Shown: one piece after another, positions 17,101 through 24,920 of the stretch
Layout: every line of letters begins with the position of its first letter
How positions within the stretch are numbered: position 1 is the first letter of the stretch
Assembly (NCBI GenBank): GCA_965116565.1
Contig: OZ220699.1
Span: forward strand, 806,001-870,000
Source of the DNA: Bin87 sp965116565
GTDB taxonomy: Bacteria; Chloroflexota; Dehalococcoidia; Lucifugimonadales; UBA3495
Reading direction: 5' to 3'
Length of the DNA stretch: 64,000 nucleotides
Made by a program: the position numbers and the translations under genes
The notes under the pieces: model-generated
What the model was told of the DNA's origin: nothing
Databases searched by the model: none
What the model saw: only the letters and a program-made list of their open reading frames with translations

Positions 17101-17571
17101 GGGCCAACGGCCCTGCACCAACCGTCCTTTGCCTTCCTGGAACCCGGCCAAGTACTGTACTCGCCCTCGGGGTCGTACGTCGTTGGGCAAGTCGAGGTTG
17201 GGCCGGCCCGTGAAGTAAAACGTTGCAGTCTCCACCTGGAAAGAAGCGGCGCCGATCGCGCCGCCCAAAGGCAGCAGCACTCGCTGGGCCACGAACCGGT
17301 GGGCGTTGCGGTACCGGTCGCTGGCGGCTGTGGCGGTTCGCGGGTCGTCCAGATCGTTGAACACCCGCACCCACATGTTTACATCGCTGGAATCCGCTTC
17401 GGCCAGAGTTCGGCGCAGTGCGGTCTCCGCCAGAAGGTCGTTGAAAACCACCGCGCTGGCAAGCAGGACCACGGCCAGCGTGACGCCGAGCAATACGGTG
17501 AGCTCGATCCGGAATGACGACATCAGCCGTCTGCGGGCCAGAACGTAACCGAGGTTGAGGATCGCGGTCAT
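14167..17571 (-). CDS. large FtsX-type ABC transporter permease (second of a tandem pair)
   Basis: 1134 aa from ATG 17571, overlapping the upstream stop as TGATG. Layout: one N-terminal helix (IELTVLLGVTLAVVLLASAVVF), a periplasmic-type domain of about 270 aa, three FtsX helices (residues about 325-470, with RARAAEIAMLKSRGAT before the second), two central helices, a second large extracellular domain (about 590-950), and a final FtsX-domain helix block ending in WLAYVTGRLEVQRVLRAGEG. The duplicated MacB/FtsX plan, as in YtrF/LolC-like and DUF-type permeases, suits a mechanotransmission permease acting on lipid or lipoprotein substrates. No ATPase is adjacent, although both permeases need one. 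Confidence 0.88.
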   Translation of the reverse strand: MTAILNLGYVLARRRLMSSFRIELTVLLGVTLAVVLLASAVVFNDLLAETALRRTLAEADSSDVNMWVRVFNDLDDPRTATAASDRYRNAHRFVAQRVLLPLGGAIGAASFQVETATFYFTGRPNLDLPNDVRPRGRVQYLAGFQEGKGRLVQGRWPGVAGDGGYDDSTGATDNIVIEVAVDPSGFEFLGIPLGEGFGIVPATGGEGQPTTQVVVVGVVEPVDRDEEFWYRRDKLLSYHDDNWTLVPMFVSEDALRQQVARRYPGIYTSSAWFLQVDRTGLPAKTVDEFQLSLRQVRREVANYLPNGSTSTGLVRILEDHEERLLLARIPLFLMVFLVTGILAYYLTITAGMVIRARAAEIAMLKSRGATTFQIGILTLVEGFLLAVPAVIVGVLVSPLLAKGLGGLVFDAASSGAPVSLSWQAFGMGAAGAALAVLVLSVATLAAAGKGIVEFRQAGARPAQTPFVHRYYLDLLALVVIAFLWWQISNRGTVLTRSLGGRDLEIDFALLLGPALGLIALGLLVMRFFPMAMGLLSRAVGPVGPGWLVQGLRHIARDPIAPGSLVALLMLATALGVVGSAFSATLNRSLDDRVRYETGADIRIQHDAGRIPRAYTGASDLVPDSAEVMRTEGSLLTEGFGSQRVSVLGVESERLAEVAWWREDFGDGNTLPDLMTMLAPNPDALDGIPLPEGTTSLSLWARTGGLPNRLVNVSARLRDDAGRHYDIPLGDVTGRDWQQLDGNVALRLGRTGRRTEDEQRPRADVPPHTIVNLQIVGRTGGDRPGVLFLNDLTAHTPQGDVVIAPFNSADGWSVIEDYVRPGLYSFETSRNVSRDGAAGSTVFSWAPGGIGAPGVRPGATTPPLPVVVSPQILEAAGAEVGDRISLGMSTFALPVQINGVTDFFPTVDPREQPFVIADLGEFVKYSNQHGRRIFGGAGELWIDRDILPGDLPAALHEVETTTGVIQNTGLTTGKIIVAEEEVELRGQQPLANAGWGGLLVIMFLALALASASGIALFCWLDTRERQTEFALLRTLGSSRGQLNAVVWFNLAVVVITGVAVGTWAGAQIGAALLPVLEVAEGGVRATPPLTFETDWRMLALAYAVLAVVSIVTVFWLAYVTGRLEVQRVLRAGEGG

Positions 17572-20500
17572 CACTCGGTCTCCCGCAGCACTTCGGGGGG
17601 ACGGAGCTTGCTGGCCACGGCGCCGGCCAGCACCATCGCCGCCGCAGCCGCGATGGCCAAGCAGAGGAACGTGGCCGCCAACCAGGGCCCCTGGGCGATG
17701 AAAATGATGGGCGGGGTTACCGCGCCGCCTGAGGCATTGCCGGCGAGTTCACCGAGGGTCCACCGGGCCAACGCCCAGCCGGCCAAACCGCCGATTATGC
17801 TTCCCAATACGCCGATGATGGCGCGTTCCATCGCCAAACCGGCGAGTCGCTGCCAACGCGGCACGCCCAGAGCGGCGCCCACCGACAGGTCGATTCGCTG
17901 CTCCCTCACCGCCACCGCTGCGTGTGCGCACAGCGCCAATCCGACGGCCAACGCCAGGGATGCCAGGCCGATGGCGGTGAGGGCGTCCCAAGCGCCGCCG
18001 GCCAGTGGGTTTCTTGTAGCCAGGTCCACCGCGGAGTCGCGGTCGCGCAAATAGGAGAGGCGATATCCCACGTCCCTGATAGCCCGTCCGACGGCGTCCC
18101 GATCCAAACCGGGGTCGTCCGAAACGTCGAACCACCACTCGTCGGGCGTAATCGGGTTCGCTCCCGGGGCCTGAGCGAGCCACGCGCGCAATTCATGGGC
18201 CGATACGACCACAAACGGACGGCCGGTATCGAGGGTGGGGAAATGATTCACCGTGGCCGTGACCCGCGTGGGTACGACATAACCGTCAACCGTGATGCGG
18301 ACGCGTTGGCCCGCTTCGAACCCTGGTCCGGCAATCGCCGGCAGCGGCAATTGACCCGGGGGTATCACGATGCCCCTTGGTGAACGGCCCAGGGGTTCTT
18401 CCCACCGGATCGACAATCCGACCTCTCCGGAGTGCGCGGCATCCGGCGACCGCTCCGTGTGATCTGGAACAGATCCGCCTTGGGGAAGGGCAGTCCAAGG
18501 GCCCACCTCTTCGAAACCCTCCACGACGACGGAACCGCCTGGCAACGCGGCGCCTTCGGCGGTGATGTCGTCAAACGACAGTCCGCCCGGGGGAGTGCGT
18601 GAGAAGGTGTCGCCGGAAAGGTGCAGGGACACCACCCGCCAGCGGTCGTCAGGGGAGATGGTCGTGTTTTCTCCCGCCAGCGGCGTGGAAACGTATTGCC
18701 ACGGTTCGCCTTTGCCGAACTGAGGCGCCAACATTCCCATCTCGAGATTGCGGTACAAGCCGTCGTCGTTGCCGATGCGCATCCACAAGCGGTAAGAAGG
18801 TAGTGGCACAGCGGCGCCGACATTCGTCCCATCGTCGCGTCGCACCCAGATGCCGACTTCCTCGGTTCCTGCCGGCAACGCCACACCCGCCGCCTCCGGG
18901 GTGAGGGTGCGACGCAGCGGGGCCAGCAAGGTGTCAAGTGGCGTCGGTTCTCCCTCGGCAAAGTCGTCGCGCCACCAGGAGGTGTCCGGCATGGTGATGG
19001 GATCAACCCCCAATACGGTACCCCGCTGGGACCCTCCTTCCAGAAAGCCCACGGACTCTCGGATCACGGGAGTGATTGCCTCCACCCCGTCGATAGCATG
19101 CAGGCTTTCCAGACGTTCTTTTTCCGCACGACCGAGAAAACGCGCGCCAGCGAGCACAAAGTCTCCGCCCGTGCGGTAGCTGGCCTGGTCCGATTCGCTC
19201 TGAGCCAGTGTGGTCTGGAACGAACCTGCGAATACTCCCAGGGCGGCGGCCAACGTTACGACCACGGTCAATGAGGCATAGGGCAGGGGATGGCGGGCCA
19301 TGCGACGCAGCGACAACGCGACCCATGCCGGCGCCAACCTCTGCAAGGCCCAGGAGGCGCCGATCATCAGCCACGGGAGCGCGCGCAGCATGAGGAATGC
19401 CAGTGTCAGCAAAGCGGCCGACGGGGCTACCAATAATGATGGGTCGAGGGACGGCCCGGATCCGGTAAGCGTACCTTCCACGAATCCGCCCCGTTGCCGG
19501 ATCTGCCAGATCAATACGCCGAGAGCCAGCACAGCCAGCGCGTCGATGTAATATCGCTGGAGCCAGGGAGCAGCGGGTGGACGGGCCCGGGCTCGCAGGA
19601 AATCCAGGATTCCAAGACGGGCCAGGCTGCCGCCGGCAATGGTCAGCACCGCGAGGCTCAACAAGCCTCCGACGGCTCCCATGGCGTACATCTGCCATGA
19701 AAGCGTGACGTCCAGGGGCGTTTCGCCCACGCCGGCGCGGGCTGCCGGATTGATGGAACCCAGAATAAACAGGTTCCCGATGCCCCAGGCTAGCAGGGGC
19801 CCGATAATGGTGGCGATCACGACCACCAAACCCTCGCCCACGGCCAGCAAGCCGCTGATCTGACCCACGCTGGCGCCGCGGCTGCGTATCATGGAGGACT
19901 CGGCAGACCGTGCACCCGCGAGGAGACTAACCGCGAGGGCGAGGAAATACAGAATCACGACCACGACCAGCGAGATGAACAGGAACAACGGAGCGCGGGC
20001 CAGGGTCAACTCCCGTTGGTAGGAGGCCAGCAACCCGGTGCCCCTGCTGTTTTCCAGGCCGGTCAGGATGTACGACCGCGGGAATTGACTGTTAATGTTC
20101 GTTTCCAGGGCCGTGAGGTCGTCCCGAGTGTCCTGCACGGTGTCAGCGGTGATGAGGTCGGGAACGACGTACAGGAACCATCCGTAGTCGCCGACCAGCG
20201 TGGGATACGGCCGGCCTATGCCGTCGAAATAGGCTCCCTCAGAAACGAAAATGGGGGCGACGGGCCGGCCTTCCCAATCCCCGAAACGGAAGTAATCGGC
20301 TGATCCCATCCAATACTCGGCACGTGGGTCGATGGGTTCCGCGATGCCCACGACGGTCATCGAGATGTACTGCGGAGGTTCAGCGTCGTCTCCCTCGAAC
20401 ACCACCAGCCAGGTCTCCTTGCCCACTTCCCAACCCAGCAGACGGGCGGTGTCCACACCCAGAACGCCTTCGATACTGGGGCACCCGCCCATCCCTGGAC

Positions 20501-20978
20501 ACCCGCCCTGGTCCCTGGCAACCGTATCGGTGGGCCAGCGGCCTTCCACCAACCGGGAATGTTCGGCGAAGCCGGTAACGAAGAAAGGACGCCCCAGAGG
20601 AACGTCGACCACGCCGTAGGGCGCGCCCGCCTGGGTTACTGGTAGCGTCGGCAGCATCTTTGCGTAACGGTTGACATCCCGCAGCAGATAGCCCACGTCG
20701 GTTGCGATGGTGTCCTCGATGCCGGTGCGGAGAGCCCGGTAGTCCTCGGGTCCCAGGGGACGGTTGCGCACGACCACCTGCGTGTTGATGATAGTGGGCG
20801 AGGTGGTCGCGAGGGCGTGGCGAAGTCCGGCCTCGGCCAGGGCCTGGGAATACATGGAGCCCAACGCCATGATGGTGACCGCGGCGAGGACGCCAAACGC
20901 GGTCACCACAAGAAGCCCCCACGCCGAACGCAAACGTCGGGGCAATAACCACAGCAGAAGTCCGAAATTCTGCAACAA
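17571..20978 (-). CDS. large FtsX-type ABC transporter permease (first of a tandem pair)
   Basis: 1135 aa, starting at TTG 20978 (weak start; no clear Shine-Dalgarno). Same architecture and nearly the same length as the gene that follows, so the pair is probably an old duplication forming a heterodimer. Features are an N-terminal helix (WGLLVVTAFGVLAAVTIMAL), a large extracellular domain with CPGMGGC, an FtsX helix block (FLFISLVVVVILYFLALAV, then SSMIRSRGASVGQISGLLAVGEG), a central two-helix part, a second extracellular domain with lectin-like beta character (LHLSGDTFSRTPPGGLSFDDI), and a final block ending VASKLRPPEVLRETE. The ATP-binding and adaptor partners must be encoded elsewhere. Confidence 0.88.
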   Translation of the reverse strand: MLQNFGLLLWLLPRRLRSAWGLLVVTAFGVLAAVTIMALGSMYSQALAEAGLRHALATTSPTIINTQVVVRNRPLGPEDYRALRTGIEDTIATDVGYLLRDVNRYAKMLPTLPVTQAGAPYGVVDVPLGRPFFVTGFAEHSRLVEGRWPTDTVARDQGGCPGMGGCPSIEGVLGVDTARLLGWEVGKETWLVVFEGDDAEPPQYISMTVVGIAEPIDPRAEYWMGSADYFRFGDWEGRPVAPIFVSEGAYFDGIGRPYPTLVGDYGWFLYVVPDLITADTVQDTRDDLTALETNINSQFPRSYILTGLENSRGTGLLASYQRELTLARAPLFLFISLVVVVILYFLALAVSLLAGARSAESSMIRSRGASVGQISGLLAVGEGLVVVIATIIGPLLAWGIGNLFILGSINPAARAGVGETPLDVTLSWQMYAMGAVGGLLSLAVLTIAGGSLARLGILDFLRARARPPAAPWLQRYYIDALAVLALGVLIWQIRQRGGFVEGTLTGSGPSLDPSLLVAPSAALLTLAFLMLRALPWLMIGASWALQRLAPAWVALSLRRMARHPLPYASLTVVVTLAAALGVFAGSFQTTLAQSESDQASYRTGGDFVLAGARFLGRAEKERLESLHAIDGVEAITPVIRESVGFLEGGSQRGTVLGVDPITMPDTSWWRDDFAEGEPTPLDTLLAPLRRTLTPEAAGVALPAGTEEVGIWVRRDDGTNVGAAVPLPSYRLWMRIGNDDGLYRNLEMGMLAPQFGKGEPWQYVSTPLAGENTTISPDDRWRVVSLHLSGDTFSRTPPGGLSFDDITAEGAALPGGSVVVEGFEEVGPWTALPQGGSVPDHTERSPDAAHSGEVGLSIRWEEPLGRSPRGIVIPPGQLPLPAIAGPGFEAGQRVRITVDGYVVPTRVTATVNHFPTLDTGRPFVVVSAHELRAWLAQAPGANPITPDEWWFDVSDDPGLDRDAVGRAIRDVGYRLSYLRDRDSAVDLATRNPLAGGAWDALTAIGLASLALAVGLALCAHAAVAVREQRIDLSVGAALGVPRWQRLAGLAMERAIIGVLGSIIGGLAGWALARWTLGELAGNASGGAVTPPIIFIAQGPWLAATFLCLAIAAAAAMVLAGAVASKLRPPEVLRETE

Positions 20979-21198
20979 GCTATACAGTGGTTCGGCGGTC
21001 GGTGATGGCCTGCCTTCTCCGGTCCGCCGGCGAATTCTTCAAAGTGCTATCGCTCGAGAGGTAATATGCTTTTACGGAGGCGCAACGAACCGCAGGGAAG
21101 CATACCATAACGCCGCCGAGGGAACGGAACCAGAGGCGGCAATTCGCCCGGTCAACCGCGGCAATGCCAAGCGGGAGCCCGGTGGACAGACAGCAAAC

Positions 21199-21221
21199 GG
21201 GGCGGGTTCAAAACCCGCCCC
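21199..21221. terminator. palindrome GGGGCGGGTT-caa-AACCCGCCCC
   Basis: Perfect 10-bp stem with a three-base loop, about 55 bases after the stop of the minus-strand coiled-coil gene. The same arms recur at 47452 and 52922. No U-tract follows, so it may act as a weak terminator or RNA-stabilising hairpin. Confidence 0.65.
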
Positions 21222-21275
21222 TGATTTATCGGGATGTCCGGGCCGGGATCATCCGCCGGGAGGCTACCGGAGTGT

Positions 21276-21962
21276 TCAGATTTCGACGGCGCCAGATTCC
21301 TGACCCACCGGCGATGGCGGTTCGGACATCTGCGGCGGTGGTGGAGGGGGCGCAGCACGGCGTTGCTGAGGCCGGTTCGCCTCTGCTGCCGCTGCGAGTT
21401 GGGCCATGATCATGGTGGTCAACTCTCGACGCATCGGGACAGCGTCGAGATCGCACCCCGCGAACACCTCAAAGCCGGGCGACAACTGATCAATCATCTG
21501 CTTCACGCGGGTGCTGCCGTGTCGGGCGGCGATGATCATGCGGCTGGACTGGGGATCACGCGGGAATCCCTCCTGTTCTTCCTCTGCCTGAGGCTCGGGA
21601 ATCTGGTCCAGTTCATCCTCGTAATCCATGCGGTCGACCACGCTGAGGGCGGCGGTGGCTTCCCGTCGGAACGTATCCACTTCCCGCAAGGTCTCAGTCA
21701 GACGATTGACCAGGTTTGCCGCGCTGGCGATGATTTCGGGGAGGTTTTCCTGGGCCTGGTTGGCCGCTTCGAGAGCATAGCGGGCACGTTCAATGGCGTC
21801 GTTGCGGTGCTGTTCCCGCTCTTCGACGCGCTGCAACAGGCTCACCTGTTCCCGCAACGCCGGAGCCTCGGAGGCCAGGGTTTCCAGCCTTTCAACATAT
21901 GCGGCTGCCTCTTCGGCCTTGCGCAACCGTTGGGTGAGTTCATTGGATAGTTCGTCTGGCAT
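21276..21962 (-). CDS. coiled-coil protein with Pro-rich tail, function unknown
   Basis: 228 aa from ATG 21962 (AGGGAAG upstream). Residues about 5-130 form long helical heptads rich in Glu, Arg, Leu and Ala (MPDELSNELTQRLRKAEEAA, VSLLQRVEEREQHRNDAIER). A less regular middle follows (RMIIAARHGSTRVKQMIDQL), and the end is a polyproline tail (APPPPPPQMSEPPSP). No signal peptide. It could be a structural or scaffolding protein. It is separated from the FtsX pair by about 300 bases and the 21199 palindrome, so it is probably an independent unit. Confidence 0.7.
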   Translation of the reverse strand: MPDELSNELTQRLRKAEEAAAYVERLETLASEAPALREQVSLLQRVEEREQHRNDAIERARYALEAANQAQENLPEIIASAANLVNRLTETLREVDTFRREATAALSVVDRMDYEDELDQIPEPQAEEEQEGFPRDPQSSRMIIAARHGSTRVKQMIDQLSPGFEVFAGCDLDAVPMRRELTTMIMAQLAAAAEANRPQQRRAAPPPPPPQMSEPPSPVGQESGAVEI

Positions 21963-22152
21963 GTTGGTACTTCCCTTTCTTTGCCAGCCTAAGGCTGCTG
22001 GTTTATACAGGTTACGAAAGTATTGGAGCGGCGGCGTGTTGCAGTACAACAGGCGAGCAGCCGACGCCCCGGTTGGCACTGCTTTATATCAAAGGCGAAA
22101 TGTGAAGCGGGACATAACCGACATGCCGATTTGCGGAATTTTTTGAAACCGC

Positions 22153-22196
22153 CCAACGCATCATGGACACGGCACGCCGTGTCCATGATGCGTTGG
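22153..22196. repeat. perfect 20-bp inverted repeat (44-base hairpin)
   Basis: CCAACGCATCATGGACACGG pairs without mismatch with its complement across a four-base CACG loop. It lies in the divergent region between the coiled-coil gene and ilvE, about 190 bases ahead of the former and 100 ahead of the latter. No U-tract sits on either side in the right place for a terminator. Confidence 0.9.
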
Positions 22197-22236
22197 AAAT
22201 TCCCGAACTAACCGGTTCCGGCCCAGGATGAGTTGA

Positions 22237-22266
22237 TTGGCAACTCTGCGCAGTCGCCGCTATAAT
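22237..22266 (+). promoter_or_regulatory. sigma-70-type promoter for ilvE
   Basis: TTGGCA (22237-22242), an 18-base spacer, then TATAAT (22261-22266). Expected transcript start is near 22273, about 26 bases before the GTG start of ilvE. Confidence 0.75.
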
Positions 22267-22298
22267 GATCGGCAGACTTTGCTCAAAGGGGGCATTAC

Positions 22299-23279
22299 GT
22301 GACTACCAACGGCACTACCAATGGCCAGGCTTCCTTCAACGCCGACGAACTGCAGGTGTTCTTCCGCGGGCAGTTCGTTCCGGTAAGCGAGGCCAAAGTA
22401 AGCGTAATGACCCACGCCCTGCACTACGGCACCGGCGTATTCGAAGGAATTCGCGGCAACTGGAACGATGAACAGGGGGCGATCAACATCTTCCGAATGC
22501 GGGAGCACTACGTCCGACTGCTCGACGGATGCCGGATTCTGATGCTGGACATTCCGTACACGGCAGACGAACTGTGCGACATCACCACGCAGCTGGTGGA
22601 GCGGAACCGGCACGTCAGCGACATTTACATCCGGCCGCTGGCCTACAAGAGCGAGGAGTTGGTGGCAAACCTGAAGCTGCAGGAACTATCCGCCGACTTC
22701 ACGTTGATAACCGTTCCGTTCGGCAACTACCTGGGCAGCGACCGGCTGCGATGCTGCACATCATCCTGGCGACGCGTGGACGATCCCATGATCCCGGCCC
22801 GTATCAAGGCTTGTGGGATTTACGTCAACAGCATCCTGGCCAAGACAGAGGCCACGTTGAGCGGATTCGACGAAGCCATTCTGCTCAACCACGATGGGCA
22901 TGTGTCGGAGGGTTCCGGCGAGAACCTGTTCATGGTGAAGGACGGGCGGATCTATACGCCGGGCCTGGAGGACAACGCGCTAGGCGGCATCACCCGCGAC
23001 ACGGTGATGCAACTGGCCCGCACGGAGTTGGGTCTGGACATAGATATGCGGACCATCGACCGGAGCGAGTTGTACCTGGCCGACGAGGTGTTCCTCAGCG
23101 GCACGGCGGCGCACCTCACCCCCGTGGTGGAGCTGGACTGCCGTCCCATCGCCAACGGCGAGCCCGGGCCCATCACCAGCGAACTGCAGCGGATGTACTT
23201 TGACATAGTGGTGGGCAACAATCCCAAGTACCGGCACTGGTGCACGCAGGTGAAGACAGGAAACCTGGTGCCTGCCTGA
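22299..23279 (+). CDS. ilvE: branched-chain amino acid aminotransferase
   Basis: 326 aa with GTG start at 22299, preceded by AAAGGGGG. A PLP fold-type IV enzyme that makes valine, leucine and isoleucine from their 2-oxo acids using glutamate. Visible are HALHYGTGVFEGIRG (active-site loop), the PLP lysine Lys170 (PARIKACGIYVNSILAKTEA region), DEAILLNHDGHVSEGSGENLFMV, GGITRDTVMQLA and EVFLSGTAAHLTPVVELD. The length and the VSEGSGENLF pattern favour IlvE over 4-amino-4-deoxychorismate lyase or D-amino acid transaminase. A consensus promoter lies directly upstream. plsY follows after 14 bases, probably in the same transcript. Confidence 0.95.
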   Translation: MTTNGTTNGQASFNADELQVFFRGQFVPVSEAKVSVMTHALHYGTGVFEGIRGNWNDEQGAINIFRMREHYVRLLDGCRILMLDIPYTADELCDITTQLVERNRHVSDIYIRPLAYKSEELVANLKLQELSADFTLITVPFGNYLGSDRLRCCTSSWRRVDDPMIPARIKACGIYVNSILAKTEATLSGFDEAILLNHDGHVSEGSGENLFMVKDGRIYTPGLEDNALGGITRDTVMQLARTELGLDIDMRTIDRSELYLADEVFLSGTAAHLTPVVELDCRPIANGEPGPITSELQRMYFDIVVGNNPKYRHWCTQVKTGNLVPA

Positions 23280-23293
23280 CGGAAAGGTGGTAA

Positions 23294-23917
23294 ATGCTGT
23301 GGCTGTCCGGCGCGGCAGTCCTGCTGGGCTACTTGCTGGGCAGCCTGCCGACCGCTTACCTGGTCGCTCAAAGAGTCGGCGACGCTCTCTCCGACATCAG
23401 ACTGGCCGGGGACGGTAACGCCGGGGCGGCCAACGTCGGCCATGTGCTGGGGTCCAGATGGGGTGTTTTCGTAGGCGCCGTTGATATCGCCAAGGGCTTT
23501 GTCCCGGTGATGGCATTCAATGCGCTGGTCAACTCCTGGGACACGATATCAGGCGTTGGCTTGTTGAGCGGCGTGGCTGCCATGGGGGGCCACATCTGGC
23601 CGGTTTGGCTCCGGTTTCGCGGCGGCAGGGGGGCGGCCACTGCCTTGGGCGTGACCGCGGCGGTGCTCACCGGGCCGGTCCTGCTGGTGGCGCTGCCGGC
23701 GGTGGCGATACTGTGGCGGACGCGCAGCACCACGCTTACGCTGGCGTTCGTCTATATAACCTCGATCATCCTGGCGAGGATGTTCTTCGACGTGTCTTGG
23801 GGCATCCTCTGTTACTGCGTCGGGATCTTCATTACGGTGGGTGCGGTCCATTTCTGGAGTCTCAAGTTCCGGAGCCGGCCAGCGGAACCGGTATCCGCAC
23901 AGATTTCAGGCGGCTGA
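23294..23917 (+). CDS. plsY: glycerol-3-phosphate acyltransferase PlsY
   Basis: 207 aa integral membrane enzyme that transfers acyl from acyl-phosphate to glycerol-3-phosphate, the first step of phospholipid synthesis. The three signature loops are present: GSLPTAYLVAQ, GDGNAGAANVGHVLGSRWG (family consensus SGNxGATN) and GGHIWPVWLRFRGGRGAATALG (consensus GHxFPVFLxFKGGKGVAT). Five to seven helices fit the family. The Shine-Dalgarno GGAAAGGTGG precedes ATG 23294. The gene is convergent with the DMT transporter, with only ten bases between stops. The partner PlsX is not in the window. Confidence 0.92.
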   Translation: MLWLSGAAVLLGYLLGSLPTAYLVAQRVGDALSDIRLAGDGNAGAANVGHVLGSRWGVFVGAVDIAKGFVPVMAFNALVNSWDTISGVGLLSGVAAMGGHIWPVWLRFRGGRGAATALGVTAAVLTGPVLLVALPAVAILWRTRSTTLTLAFVYITSIILARMFFDVSWGILCYCVGIFITVGAVHFWSLKFRSRPAEPVSAQISGG

Positions 23918-23927
23918 GACCAGTACG

Positions 23928-24863
23928 TCAAGCTACCGCCAGCAGGGTGGTCCCCGCCACTATCATCACGATCGCAGCGAACTTGGTGGCCAGCGCTGAT
24001 GTGCCGAGTGATTCCTGCAACAGCCCCAGACGCCGCCAACTGAGCAGCGATCCCGCGATGAAAACGAACATCGGCCGGGTGGCGAGTATCGCCGACGCCA
24101 ACGAAACAGGCCCGAAGGCGAACGACCAGACGAACAGCAGGATCGCCAATTGAGGCAACAAGCCTTCGCCGACCAGGAACGTGGTGAGCGCCGGCCAGGA
24201 GCGCAGTCCGGAATACAGCTTCCGCCAGTTTGCCGGCCGGCCGAATACGGCGAACACGGGCACCATTCCCAGTTCCTGCAGCATGAAAACCTCCCACGGG
24301 GTCAGGTCGCTCAGCGCCAGCTTGGCCAGGAAGAAGGACATTCCCAATCCCGCAGAGCTGCCCACCAGCACGGTCAATCCGGGCGTCAACCGAAAGAGGC
24401 GGCGTCCCAATCCCTCGACGGAAATCAGAATGGCCCCCAACACGACCAGGGCGATGGCCGTCCACTGCCACGGTCCCACCGTTTCGCCCAAGATTGCCAG
24501 GGCTAGCAGAGCCACCAGGATTGGGTTGGTCTGACTGATGGCCACGGCGCGGGAAGCCTCGCCCAGCTTCAAACCGAGGAAGAGGAACAGCAGGCCGGCT
24601 CCAAGGCAGATGCCGGACAGCAGGCCGAGTCCGATCACCTGAGACGATGCGTCGGTGGGCCAACCCACCACCGCGAGCAAAATCGCGCCACACGTCAGGC
24701 GGGTCAGGACAGACCCGACACCGAGTACGCCGACGCCGTCGAGGTAGTTGTCCAGCAACCTCTTGTGGGCGATGTTGGCGAAGCCGAGGGAGGCGGCGCT
24801 GCAGATGGCCAGGAAAATCCACACGGTCGGCAGGATACCAAACCGCAATCCGGCAAACACCAT
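23928..24863 (-). CDS. EamA/DMT-family transporter
   Basis: 311 aa, about ten transmembrane helices in two EamA repeats (first half about residues 12-150 ending in ALVVLGAILISVEG; second half about 165-310 ending in AAIVMIVAGTTLLAVA). Conserved features are LGLKLGEASRAVAISQTNPILVALLALAILGE in repeat one and ASAILATRPMFVFIAGSLL in repeat two. The family exports or imports amino acids, drugs or nucleotide sugars; the substrate is not predictable. It is divergent from the arylsulfotransferase-like gene with a 57-base intergenic region. Confidence 0.9.
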   Translation of the reverse strand: MVFAGLRFGILPTVWIFLAICSAASLGFANIAHKRLLDNYLDGVGVLGVGSVLTRLTCGAILLAVVGWPTDASSQVIGLGLLSGICLGAGLLFLFLGLKLGEASRAVAISQTNPILVALLALAILGETVGPWQWTAIALVVLGAILISVEGLGRRLFRLTPGLTVLVGSSAGLGMSFFLAKLALSDLTPWEVFMLQELGMVPVFAVFGRPANWRKLYSGLRSWPALTTFLVGEGLLPQLAILLFVWSFAFGPVSLASAILATRPMFVFIAGSLLSWRRLGLLQESLGTSALATKFAAIVMIVAGTTLLAVA

Positions 24864-24881
24864 AAAACGGCGGACATGCCT

Positions 24882-24890
24882 TGCTATAAT
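24882..24890 (+). promoter_or_regulatory. extended -10 promoter (TGCTATAAT)
   Basis: TGC at 24882-24884 directly followed by TATAAT at 24885-24890, the extended -10 form that can dispense with a strong -35. It is 31 bases before the ATG of the arylsulfotransferase-like gene. Confidence 0.6.
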
Positions 24891-24920
24891 CCGCCATCAT
24901 TCAGCACGGAGGGAGTTTTC

